From positions 1,260,470 through 1,324,469 of the forward strand of contig NZ_JH992902.1 of assembly GCF_000315545.1 (NCBI RefSeq): a stretch of 64,000 nucleotides of DNA. Direction: 5' to 3'. This document shows positions 16,737 through 24,126 of the stretch, piece after piece (within the stretch, counting starts at the first letter, position 1; every line of letters begins with the position of its first letter). Both the position numbers and the translations under genes were made by a program. A model generated the notes under the pieces. That model had not been told where the DNA came from. It saw only the letters and a list, made by a program, of their open reading frames with translations, and did not search any database. The stretch comes from Selenomonas sp. F0473 (lineage in GTDB: Bacteria > Bacillota > Negativicutes > Selenomonadales > Selenomonadaceae).

Positions 16737-16958
16737 TTGAAACTCCAGGAACTTGACGTTATACGGCTGGCGGACGGCCGCGAAGGAACGATTGTCAATA
16801 TTCAAGACGACCGTCGCGGACGCGCATTTCTCATCGAACTCGACGGAGTGGAGTTCTTTGACTGGCCTTATGTACGAGAGGCGGATATCGCGGCCGTCGT
16901 TTGGCACGCCGCGGATAAAACCGCGCCCCCGCGGACGAAAACAGTTCTGTCCGCCTAG
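16737..16958 (+). CDS. DUF4926-like small protein
   Basis: A 73-residue acidic beta-rich protein (ELDVIRLADGREGTIVNI ... FLIELDGVEFFDWPYVREADI) resembling DUF4926. I place the start at the TTG at 16737 because AGGTGAG (16727-16732) sits 4-5 bases in front; the in-frame GTG at 16728 overlaps that ribosome site. It follows the DUF6883-like gene with an 11-base gap, so the two are coupled. As a partner it could be an immunity-like binder; this rests on gene association only. Confidence 0.5.
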   Translation: MKLQELDVIRLADGREGTIVNIQDDRRGRAFLIELDGVEFFDWPYVREADIAAVVWHAADKTAPPRTKTVLSA

Positions 16959-17046
16959 TGCAGGCGATTCGTATGGTGAGACGCGCGTACGGTGCGTCTT
17001 TTTATATTTTGGGGAACTGTTTATCAAAATGAGAGGCAGGGATTTT

Positions 17047-18090
17047 ATGAAGACAAAGGCACTGCTGCTGGCACTGATGATTTCGGCGATGGGAGGGACG
17101 GCAATGGCGGCACAGGCGATGCCGGATATGCGCGATGCGGAGATGGGCGGTTCGCCTGCCCTAGCGGAGCGGCCGGTTGTGATTCCGGAGGGGAGCGAGC
17201 GGCTCGACGTCACGAAGACGCGCCCGTACGTCTCCTATATCTCGAACGTCGTGTATGCGCAGGTGCCGAGCCGCGGCTATGAAAGCATCCCCCTGCGCAT
17301 GGACATCCTCAAGCCGCAGGCAAAGGCGCCCATGCCCGCGCTCGTCTACGTCACGGGCGGCGGCTTCATCAACGCGAACAAGGACAGCTATCTCCAGCAG
17401 CGCATGGATCTCGCCGAGGCCGGCTACGTCGTCGCGAGCATCGAGTACCGCGTCGCGCCGACCGCAATCTTTCCGCAGCCGCTCGAGGATGTGAAGGCGG
17501 CCGTGCGCTATCTGCGCGCGCATGCGGAGAAGTTCAACATCGATCCCGCGCACATCGGCATCATCGGCGGCTCTGCGGGCGGCTATCTCACCGCGATGAT
17601 GGGCACGACCAACGGCGACAAAGAGTTCGACGTCGGCGAGCACCTCGATCAGTCGAGCGATGTGCAGGCGGCGCTCGACATGTACGGTCTCTCGGATCTG
17701 ACGAAGGTCGGCGCGGACTATTCGGACGCTGTGCAGGCCGCGCACAGATCGCCGGGCGCCACCGAGGCGCTCTGGGTGAACGGCTCGCCCGTATTCGGCG
17801 GCAAGGATGGCGGGATCCTCGCCAATCCTGAGGGTGCAAAGGCGGCGAATCCGATCACCTATATCTCGAAGCAGACCGCGCCGTTCCTCTTTATGCACGG
17901 CACAAACGACACTGCGGTCTCCCCAAGCCAGACGAACCTCCTGCACGAGGCGCTGCGCGCGCACGGCATCGCCTCGACGCGTTACGTCATTCCGCACGCG
18001 CTCCACGGCGGCGATTACTGGGTGCAGCCGGAGGTTATGAAGGTCATTATCGCGTTCTTTGACAAATACCTCAAGGGCAAAGCGCAGTGA
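17047..18090 (+). CDS. Secreted alpha/beta-hydrolase (esterase/lipase, BD-FAE-like)
   Basis: A 347-residue exported protein: signal peptide MKTKALLLALMISAMGGTAM ending at AMAAQA. The HGGG-type oxyanion motif appears as YVTGGGFINA, the nucleophile elbow as GIIGGSAGGYL, the catalytic Asp in FMHGTNDTAV and the His in ALHGGDYW. It is likely a periplasmic or secreted carboxylesterase acting on acylated sugars or polysaccharide decorations, and it lies near the GH26 gene. The ATG at 17047 follows GGCAGGGA; an ATG at 17030 is less well placed. It is followed by a shared bidirectional terminator. Confidence 0.85.
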   Translation: MKTKALLLALMISAMGGTAMAAQAMPDMRDAEMGGSPALAERPVVIPEGSERLDVTKTRPYVSYISNVVYAQVPSRGYESIPLRMDILKPQAKAPMPALVYVTGGGFINANKDSYLQQRMDLAEAGYVVASIEYRVAPTAIFPQPLEDVKAAVRYLRAHAEKFNIDPAHIGIIGGSAGGYLTAMMGTTNGDKEFDVGEHLDQSSDVQAALDMYGLSDLTKVGADYSDAVQAAHRSPGATEALWVNGSPVFGGKDGGILANPEGAKAANPITYISKQTAPFLFMHGTNDTAVSPSQTNLLHEALRAHGIASTRYVIPHALHGGDYWVQPEVMKVIIAFFDKYLKGKAQ

Positions 18091-18110
18091 CCTGCGCTCT
18101 GCACGATAAA

Positions 18111-18144
18111 AGAGCCGGTACGTTTGATGCTCCGGCTCTTTTCT
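18111..18144. terminator. Bidirectional terminator after the esterase gene
   Basis: AGAGCCGG (18111-18118) pairs with CCGGCTCT (18132-18139), with TTTTCTC on the right and an A/T-run on the left, between convergent genes. Confidence 0.7.
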
Positions 18145-18590
18145 CATGCCGTTGCATCCGCCTCTTCGGGCTCTTTGCGGCGAAAGAGGCCGAAGAGGAG
18201 AAAGCCCATCGCTGAGAGCGCCGCCGAGAGTAGGATGCCCAATCCCGCGAGAATGGCCGTTCCGGCAAAGAGTCCCGGCCCTTCGTTCGGGCTGAGGGGT
18301 TCTGCGGTCGTTAGATACGCCAACGTTCCCCACATGAACAGCATATCGAGGATGACGAGGCCGATGCAGACGGCGGGCGGTACGAGGAGATACGCCTGCG
18401 AGCGCCCCGCGTCACGCAGCCGCCGCGCGGCGGGATATGTTTGCAGCACAAGCGGCATACACAGCGTGTAAACATAATAGTCCAAAACATCAAATGTATA
18501 CCAATCCGGCGCCCCAACAGACGCTCCACCGCAGGGACAAATATCAGCGCTAACCCCCTGCATTATCAGCGCAGTAAGGACATCGATCAC
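18144..18590 (-). CDS. Unknown integral membrane protein, 148 aa
   Basis: Not recognised. Hydrophobic segments lie at about residues 35-52, 66-92 and 104-132, followed by a charged tail RRKEPEEADATA. The start is the GTG at 18590, after GTAGGGGG. It is preceded on the same strand by a 29-codon ORF and, further up, by the remnant start of a chemotaxis receptor. No functional motif is visible. Confidence 0.55.
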   Translation of the reverse strand: MIDVLTALIMQGVSADICPCGGASVGAPDWYTFDVLDYYVYTLCMPLVLQTYPAARRLRDAGRSQAYLLVPPAVCIGLVILDMLFMWGTLAYLTTAEPLSPNEGPGLFAGTAILAGLGILLSAALSAMGFLLFGLFRRKEPEEADATA

Positions 18591-18608
18591 AGCCCCCTAC
18601 CGAAGGAT

Positions 18609-18698
18609 TCAAATTCCCGCCGCAGCCAAAATGCCGGAACAAAGCACATAGGGAGGCAGCGGTATTCTCCGGTCAAAGAACGCGCGAAGTTTTTGCAT
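18609..18698 (-). CDS. Possible 29-aa membrane-associated peptide
   Basis: The ORF reads MQKLRAFFDRRIPLPPYVLC and continues SGILAAAGI before TGA. A very strong GAGGAGGAGG ribosome site sits 5-7 bases before the ATG. A basic amphipathic start is followed by one hydrophobic stretch. It lies just before the 148-aa membrane protein gene and could be co-translated. It may be a truncated relic; I know no family. Confidence 0.35.
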   Translation of the reverse strand: MQKLRAFFDRRIPLPPYVLCSGILAAAGI

Positions 18699-18713
18699 AA
18701 AAGCCTCCTCCTC

Positions 18714-18835
18714 ATAAATTTATTGCGCAGAGGCTTCATGAAACAATACTCCCCTTCCTATGGTTCGATATTCATCAAAGATTTGAAAGTTCATGTGGAA
18801 TCTTATATTTATCGACCTTAGAGGGGCGCTCCTGG
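18714..18835 (-). pseudogene. Remnant of a chemotaxis-receptor gene start and its promoter region
   Basis: Minus strand 18740-18714 encodes MKPLRNKFM, matching MKSLRSKFM of the receptor at 14803. The upstream DNA also matches that gene's leader: CCATAGGAA-GGGAGT before the start and CGATAAATATAA further up appear in both. After nine codons similarity ends and the frame continues into unrelated sequence. This indicates a deletion or recombination that removed a second receptor gene and left its promoter in front of the genes at 18144-18698. Confidence 0.6.
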
Positions 18836-18930
18836 ATACAGGATATCACATATAACGAGGTGCTATAAGATCGTTATGAAAGTATTTTCGCCTAAAATCA
18901 AGGTTGCTTTATAATTTTTAGGAAGTTTAC

Positions 18931-18979
18931 ATAAAATATAACCAAAAAATGTGGTTATATTTTATATCTGTGCTATAAT
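18931..18979 (+). promoter_or_regulatory. Promoter with 14-bp perfect inverted repeat before the ATPase pair
   Basis: The arms ATAAAATATAACCA (18931-18944) and TGGTTATATTTTAT (18952-18965) are perfect complements around a 7-base spacer. Nine bases downstream lies an extended -10, TGC-TATAAT (18971-18979). The right arm covers the -35 position, so a dimeric repressor bound here would block transcription. No repressor gene is adjacent. Confidence 0.6.
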
Positions 18980-19004
18980 ATGATTATAGAAAGGAAGGTA
19001 AATC

Positions 19005-20192
19005 ATGAATACGATCAAGATACTCCGGATTGCATATAAAAATATTCCGCTATATAAAAACGGCAAATTTGAAATGAATTTTGTCGCTACAGATCGGGTG
19101 AGTGATCCGATACAGGTGTATCCGTTGTATCGTACACTTTACACGCAGAAGCTAGTGGCGCTAATCGGTATGAACGCATCGGGGAAGACGTCCGCTCTTA
19201 AACTGCTCTATCTTGCCATGTCGTTAATTCTAAGTAACCGCGGCTTAAACGACAAAACGCTCCTTGGAAGAGAACTTTTGCGAGACGGTACGGAATTGGA
19301 AATTACATTTATCCGTGCGAATACACATTATCAGCTACGCGCGACAATCGGGCAAAAAGTTGATGTACGCAATAAAGAAGAGGCTCTTTTTTTCCGCGAG
19401 GAATTTTTGTATGAAAAGCCAACGTCAAGTATAAAAAACAAACAGGACGCCTTATATTTTCAAGCGGATTCTAAAACGTTTGCTTTACAACGTACAAAAA
19501 TGCCGCAAGAAGTGCTCGCCGTCTTGCAGGATGATGATAGCATCGTCATTGGCGTAACAAGGAATGACCGTACCGCTTTGCGGCAGTTTATATCGTTTAC
19601 TAATTTGAACATGCTGGTGGCGCCGGGAAAAGTTGCGCCTGAGGTGCTGCATGTATTTGATACGAATTTGGAAGAGCTTACGACAGATATCAGCGGTGTG
19701 GATCTTACCTATACCGTGCGGTTTAAGAATCAAAAAGCCCCGATTACGATCCAATCGCCCTCACACCTTAATAATCTCATCTCCTCGGGGACGATCAAAG
19801 GGAAGAACATGATGGTGCTGATGCAAGATGTTCTGGCGAGCGGGGGATATTTTATTGTCGACGAGTTCGAAAATCATATGAATAAAGAGCTGTTGCGCGT
19901 CATCATCAATATATTCAAAAACCCGAAAATTAATCCCAAAGGCGCATGCCTTATCTTTTCAACGCACTACGCGGAGCTGCTAGACTTTATCGACCGTAAA
20001 GATAGTATCTATGTGGCTCGAAAGGTACCCAATGCGAAGGGCTGTATTGAGATCCTCAATTACGCAGCGGAAATTAAGCGCAATGACGTAAAGAAAAGCG
20101 ACGTCATTCTGTCTAACCATATCAAGGGAACGGCACCACTGCATGAGAATATCAAAGCGTTGGAGGATTATTTATGCAACGTTCAGAACTGA
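19005..20192 (+). CDS. AAA/ABC-type ATPase, candidate defence-system subunit
   Basis: The 395-residue protein is an SMC/OLD-like ATPase of the AAA_15/AAA_21 type. Walker A is LIGMNASGKTSALKLLY (about residues 50-66), an ABC signature-like LISSGTIKG lies near residue 260, Walker B is YFIVDEFENHMNKELL (about 280-295), and the switch His is in IFSTHYAELLDF. The C-terminus after it is short and has no nuclease domain. Its last codons overlap the next gene by 19 bases, implying a complex. Such ATPase plus small TOPRIM-like partner pairs (RloA/RloB, the PARIS system AriA/AriB) act in phage defence. The DNA is strikingly AT-rich compared with its neighbours, a sign of recent transfer. The role is inferred. 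Confidence 0.75.
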   Translation: MNTIKILRIAYKNIPLYKNGKFEMNFVATDRVSDPIQVYPLYRTLYTQKLVALIGMNASGKTSALKLLYLAMSLILSNRGLNDKTLLGRELLRDGTELEITFIRANTHYQLRATIGQKVDVRNKEEALFFREEFLYEKPTSSIKNKQDALYFQADSKTFALQRTKMPQEVLAVLQDDDSIVIGVTRNDRTALRQFISFTNLNMLVAPGKVAPEVLHVFDTNLEELTTDISGVDLTYTVRFKNQKAPITIQSPSHLNNLISSGTIKGKNMMVLMQDVLASGGYFIVDEFENHMNKELLRVIINIFKNPKINPKGACLIFSTHYAELLDFIDRKDSIYVARKVPNAKGCIEILNYAAEIKRNDVKKSDVILSNHIKGTAPLHENIKALEDYLCNVQN

Positions 20193-20734
20193 CCGCAGAC
20201 AAGCTGCGCGATTCGTATATTATTTGTATTTGTGAGGGGGCTGCCGAGGAAGCGGTGATCGACTTGCTGCTGGATGCGAATCGACTGATCTTTCATAGGG
20301 AGCAGCTAATCGATGGGGGCGTGACGCATAAACGAAAAGCATGCGATATTGAAACGGAATATTTGCACAGAGATTATGAAAAGCCCGTGAACATCATCCG
20401 TGTTTTGGACTCTAGGAAAGAGAGTTTCAAACTTGGAAAAATATATGCCGACCGATATCGTATATATAATGTATATACACGACCCGAAATTGAAATGCTG
20501 CTCATCATATCCGAAAAACATTACGATAATTATACGCAAAAGATAGGAAAAGAGAAAGGGAAACCTAGTGAATATTGTAAATCGATACTATTTCCTTGCG
20601 ATGCGGTAAAAAGCAAAAAATTTTGGCTGGATTATTTTCGTGAACCGGAAAGACTAATCGGCGCAATACGGCGATACCATCAACTGCATGGGCGCGCAAA
20701 AGAAATGAACTTATCCCATTTGTTGCGATGGTAA
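20174..20734 (+). CDS. Partner of the ATPase; possible TOPRIM/RloB-like effector
   Basis: 186 residues, overlapping the ATPase gene by 19 bases. The N-terminal SYIICICEGAAEEAVIDLLL looks like the beta-strand/acidic turn (CEG-x2-E) that opens TOPRIM-like folds of RloB and DUF4435 proteins. A second acidic site may be IIRVLDSRKES, although a canonical DxD is absent. RPEIEMLLI recalls the PxFExWLL-type segment of RloB. The C-terminus is basic and helical. I cannot assign a family with certainty; effector nuclease is a hypothesis based on architecture. Confidence 0.5.
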   Translation: MQRSELTADKLRDSYIICICEGAAEEAVIDLLLDANRLIFHREQLIDGGVTHKRKACDIETEYLHRDYEKPVNIIRVLDSRKESFKLGKIYADRYRIYNVYTRPEIEMLLIISEKHYDNYTQKIGKEKGKPSEYCKSILFPCDAVKSKKFWLDYFREPERLIGAIRRYHQLHGRAKEMNLSHLLRW

Positions 20735-20775
20735 AGGGTCTGCACCGTTCGAGTGCGCTTCTTTACAAGAAGAAC

Positions 20776-21714
20776 TTATTTGTTTCCTTTTAAAAGCTCC
20801 GTTTTGGCGGGCAGGAAGAAAAATACGGCATAGAGCGCCAATAGCTTTTCCCACACGCGAATCCATTGAACAGTATTTCCTTGTACCATGCCGTCAATTG
20901 GAATTCCCGTTAATATATGGAGCTCTTCCAGCGTGATAATCAACAGGTCGGTATATGTCAGAGGATTTGACAAGGAGGCCGGCGCTTTATTGTATAAGCC
21001 GAAATTAAGCGCGATATAGGCGGCGCTCAATACGACGAAGAGAAACGTATAAGTTGATTCCAGCAATTGATTTGTCGTTAATTTTGCGAGGACACTGCAT
21101 GTCCTGTATATGAGCACCAGCCCTACTACGAGCGCTAGAAAAAGTATCGCGGGATCCGTCCCCGTAGCCGAGATCAATAGGAGAATATAGGGAAACATGA
21201 TTACCCAAGCTATAAACATAAATATAACATTCCATCGAATAGAATCTTTTGTATTGACGTAATATATACAAAAGGCACCCATAAAGATGGTGATACATGT
21301 TAAAACAATGGTTTTTCCATAAGGGACTTCCTGCATCGCCCATAGCCAAAATTGCGGCATCCAATTTAGACTCGTTAACAGGTATAAGAATGCGCAGAAA
21401 CTGATTTCGTATCTGATGTTGCACGGCGCGTTCAAACGTCTACGTAAACCTGTTTGTAGCCGAGGTTTTAAGCCGCTCTGTATATATGAACAGAATATAT
21501 GGATTCGATTTTTTGTCTGTGCCATGAATGACTTACAGCGCATGTGCAGTTCCTTAGCCACCCGGTAAGAATAAAATAACGCGAACGGGAGCGTTTCCCA
21601 TCCTTGAAGAACTTCCCAGATGGATAAATCTAGAACTGCCATCATACATACGCATACGGTGCTGAGAAGTATGACAAAGAATAAGATGTGCCATTTATTT
21701 ACAATCGTGTGCAT
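20776..21714 (-). CDS. Unknown polytopic membrane protein, 312 aa, in the AT-rich block
   Basis: Not recognised. About seven to eight hydrophobic segments are spread over the length, with a basic cytosolic loop at about residues 60-100 (RVAKELHMRCKSF ... RRRLNAPCNI). The start is set at the ATG at 21714, 9 bases after AAAGGGA; an upstream TTG is in frame but overlaps that site. It is convergent with the ATPase pair, separated by about 40 bases, and shares its low GC, so it probably arrived with it or marks the other edge of the island. Confidence 0.6.
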   Translation of the reverse strand: MHTIVNKWHILFFVILLSTVCVCMMAVLDLSIWEVLQGWETLPFALFYSYRVAKELHMRCKSFMAQTKNRIHIFCSYIQSGLKPRLQTGLRRRLNAPCNIRYEISFCAFLYLLTSLNWMPQFWLWAMQEVPYGKTIVLTCITIFMGAFCIYYVNTKDSIRWNVIFMFIAWVIMFPYILLLISATGTDPAILFLALVVGLVLIYRTCSVLAKLTTNQLLESTYTFLFVVLSAAYIALNFGLYNKAPASLSNPLTYTDLLIITLEELHILTGIPIDGMVQGNTVQWIRVWEKLLALYAVFFFLPAKTELLKGNK

Positions 21715-21782
21715 GTGAGATGTCCCTTTCAATAATGCGCCTCAATTCAGCCAAGGTGTGCTGTGCGGCATAACCGCATAAA

Positions 21783-21833
21783 AAGAAGCCGCTTCCTCTG
21801 CGGATCACCGCGAGGAAGCAACTTCTTTTGCCT
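21783..21833 (-). terminator. Terminator of the sugar-binding lipoprotein gene
   Basis: Nested stems GAAG/CTTC and GCTTCCTC/GAGGAAGC around a GC-rich loop, followed on the minus strand by TTTTTAT. Confidence 0.75.
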
Positions 21834-21844
21834 ATCTATGAATC

Positions 21845-22960
21845 TCACTTCACCCCGAGCGCCCGCGATGCGGTGCCGTCGATGTCGACGGTGCTGTAGT
21901 AGCCGGAATCGACGAGGACGCTCTTATAGTTCGACGCGTCGACGAACGTTCCCTTCAATACATGGGCGGGGACGACCTTTTTCCCGTTCATGAAATTCTG
22001 CGTATCGTTGATCTCGGGCGCGTGACTGCCGACGATCGCTTCGATCAACTTCGCCGTCTCGAGCGCGAGCCGGCGCGTGTCCTTAAAGACCGACATGGTC
22101 TGCTCTCCCGCGATGAGCGCGTGAACGTTCGGCAGGTCGGCATCCTGTCCCGTGAGGATCGGCAGGGGACGCCCCGCCGTGCCGTATCCGGCCTCCTTGA
22201 GCGCGTCCAGCACGCCGAGCGCGATGGAGTCGTTGGCCGCGAGCACGGCGTCGATCTTCGTGCCCTCTCCGTATTGCGCGAGAAGCCCCTTCATACGCTC
22301 CTCGGCCATCAGCGTCGCCCACCCGGGGACCGCGGCCTCTTCCTGCGTCCTCTCCCCGGAGCGCACGACAAGCTTTCCCTGTTCTATATAGGGCCTGAGC
22401 ACATCCATGGCGCCCGCAAAGAGCACCTTGGCGTTGCTGTCCTCGGTCGGCCCCGCCGCGAACTCGAGATAAAACGGTCCTTTCCCTTCCGCAAGCCCGA
22501 GCCGGTCCACGATCGTCTGCGCCTGCAGCATGCCGACGCTGTAGCTGTCGAACGTCGCGTAGTAATCGACCGCGTCTGTTCCCATGAGGAGGCGGTCATA
22601 GGCGATGACGGTGACGCCCTCCCGCTTCGCGCGCTCCAGCACGGGGGCGAGCGCCTTGCTGTCCACAGCGCTGACAACGAGCACCTTGCACCCCTCTGCG
22701 ATCATCTCCTCGATCTGTCCGGCCTGCTTTACCGCATCGCCGCCCGCAAACGCCACATCGACGGCGAACTCCTTTGCGCGCAGCTCCGATTCGAGATATG
22801 CGCCGTCCCTATTCCAGCGGAGCAGCTGCTGCGACGGCATCGCGACGCCCACCTTCGTCCCGCTGTTGTCGCGCGGGACCACATCCGTCCCGCCGCACCC
22901 CGTTAAGCACAGCGTCGCCGCACACAGCGCCGCATAGAAAAAGATTTTTCCGATTCGCAT
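21845..22960 (-). CDS. Sugar-binding lipoprotein (ChvE/XylF-like periplasmic binding protein)
   Basis: A 371-residue protein with a lipoprotein signal (TLCLTGCGG, lipobox Cys about residue 22) and a type I periplasmic-binding fold: VGVAMPSQQLLRWNRDGAYL, DAVKQAGQIEEMIAEGCKVLVVSAVD, VIAYDRLLMGTDAVDYYATFDSY and AVLAANDSIALGVLDALKEAGY. The pattern is that of multiple-sugar/xylose binders such as ChvE and XylF. No ABC ATPase or permease gene is adjacent, so it either serves a transporter elsewhere or a chemoreceptor. The ATG at 22960 lies 9 bases after GGGAGG; the ATG two codons earlier is only 3 bases away from it. Confidence 0.85.
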   Translation of the reverse strand: MRIGKIFFYAALCAATLCLTGCGGTDVVPRDNSGTKVGVAMPSQQLLRWNRDGAYLESELRAKEFAVDVAFAGGDAVKQAGQIEEMIAEGCKVLVVSAVDSKALAPVLERAKREGVTVIAYDRLLMGTDAVDYYATFDSYSVGMLQAQTIVDRLGLAEGKGPFYLEFAAGPTEDSNAKVLFAGAMDVLRPYIEQGKLVVRSGERTQEEAAVPGWATLMAEERMKGLLAQYGEGTKIDAVLAANDSIALGVLDALKEAGYGTAGRPLPILTGQDADLPNVHALIAGEQTMSVFKDTRRLALETAKLIEAIVGSHAPEINDTQNFMNGKKVVPAHVLKGTFVDASNYKSVLVDSGYYSTVDIDGTASRALGVK

Positions 22961-23288
22961 GACCATCAGCCTCCCGATCAGTGTGTGAAAACGCGACAGG
23001 ATCTATCGTTGATGTACCGTGAACGATCGTATACCTTTTTCATTGCTTTCAGCTTCAGTTCTATTTTATCTATAGCGCTATCGTATCAATCGGCATGATA
23101 TTTGTCAAGGCGGGCACCTCCCTATGGTCCCCGTCCTCTTTTGCAGTCGGATGTCCTTCACGCAGAGGCGCGCCGCGGCTCGCCCGGGTGTCCGCGCGCT
23201 GCAACAATAAAAGCCCCCGTTGTGCGGAGGGCTTCTATTGTTGTGCGGCCGTTCCCGAAAAACGCGGCGTTCTTATTCGTGCGGCGCA
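22961..23288. other. Intergenic region, 328 bp, between the sugar-binding gene and deoC
   Basis: The left part is the upstream region of the sugar-binding gene; I see no convincing -35/-10 pair. The right part holds the deoC terminator (23202-23243). No ORF with a plausible ribosome site is visible. Confidence 0.4.
23202..23243 (-). terminator. Terminator of deoC
   Basis: CAACAATA pairs with TATTGTTG and, inside, AAGCCCCC with GGAGGGCTT (one mismatch); reading leftward the stem is followed by TTTTATTGTTG. Confidence 0.7.
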
Positions 23289-23930
23289 TCACCCGACGAT
23301 ATCTACGCCGCGGCTCGTACCGATGCGCGTGGCTCCCGCGGCGATCATGGCCTCGGCATCCGCGCGCGAGCCGATACCGCCCGCCGCCTTAACGCCCATC
23401 GCGGGACCGACGGTTTCGCGCATGAGGCGTACGTCCTCCACCGTCGCGCCGTGCGCGGCGAATCCGGTCGACGTCTTGACGAAATCCGCCCCCGCAGCCT
23501 TTGCGAGGCGGCACGCCGTCCGTTTCTCCTCGTCGGTGAGGAGACAGCACTCGATGATGACTTTGACGATCGCCTTTCCTTTGACGGCGTTTACAACGGC
23601 GGCAATGTCTTTTTTCACATAGTCCTCGTCGCCGTCTTTGAGCATGCCGACGGCAATCACCATATCGATTTCCTCCGCGCCGTCCTCGACGGCCTTCCGC
23701 GCCTCGAACACCTTGACCTCGGTCGGCGTCGCGCCCTGCGGGAAACCGACGACGGTGCAGACCTTGACCCCCGTCCCGGCGAGCCGATGCGCCGCGTATG
23801 CCGCGCGGATCGGACTGACGCAGACGGAGGCGAATTTGTACGCCTTTGCCTCGGCGAGCAGCTTGTCGAGATCCGCTTGCCGCGCGTCCGTCTTGAGCAA
23901 GGTATGATCGATACACTTTGCAAGTTCCAT
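23289..23930 (-). CDS. deoC: Deoxyribose-phosphate aldolase
   Basis: The 213-residue class I aldolase splits 2-deoxyribose-5-phosphate into acetaldehyde and glyceraldehyde-3-phosphate. Key motifs are the N-terminal [46 protein letters not shown] and FVKTSTGF with the Schiff-base Lys, and [10 protein letters not shown]. The ATG at 23930 is 8 bases after GGGAGG; the longer ORF adds 13 residues without family similarity. It is monocistronic with its own terminator; no other deoxynucleoside catabolic gene is in the window. Confidence 0.95.
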   Translation of the reverse strand: MELAKCIDHTLLKTDARQADLDKLLAEAKAYKFASVCVSPIRAAYAAHRLAGTGVKVCTVVGFPQGATPTEVKVFEARKAVEDGAEEIDMVIAVGMLKDGDEDYVKKDIAAVVNAVKGKAIVKVIIECCLLTDEEKRTACRLAKAAGADFVKTSTGFAAHGATVEDVRLMRETVGPAMGVKAAGGIGSRADAEAMIAAGATRIGTSRGVDIVG

Positions 23931-24031
23931 AAAGGCCGCCTCCCAATGTTTGGATTCTTCAATAATCAAATTGTAGCATCGAACCCGCGAGAAGTAAACA
24001 CGTTAAATAGGCGGCTTCCTCGATAAATTAT

Positions 24032-24089
24032 AGATTGATTAGTTATTCGAATTGTGTTATCATTCTATTATTATTAGTATAATCAATCT
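24032..24089 (+). promoter_or_regulatory. Inverted repeat and -10 upstream of the TonB receptor gene
   Basis: Perfect arms AGATTGATTA (24032-24041) and TAATCAATCT (24080-24089) bracket an AT-rich stretch with a -10 TATAAT (24078-24083) inside the right arm. A metal-responsive operator is plausible but no known box is matched. Confidence 0.35.
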
Positions 24090-24126
24090 CATTTAGTTCT
24101 CTAAAGAATCCACAGGAGGTTTTCCA

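Noticed and set aside
22985-23010. A CcpA cre site near TGTGAAAACGCGACAG
   Set aside because: The right half does not fit the cre consensus.
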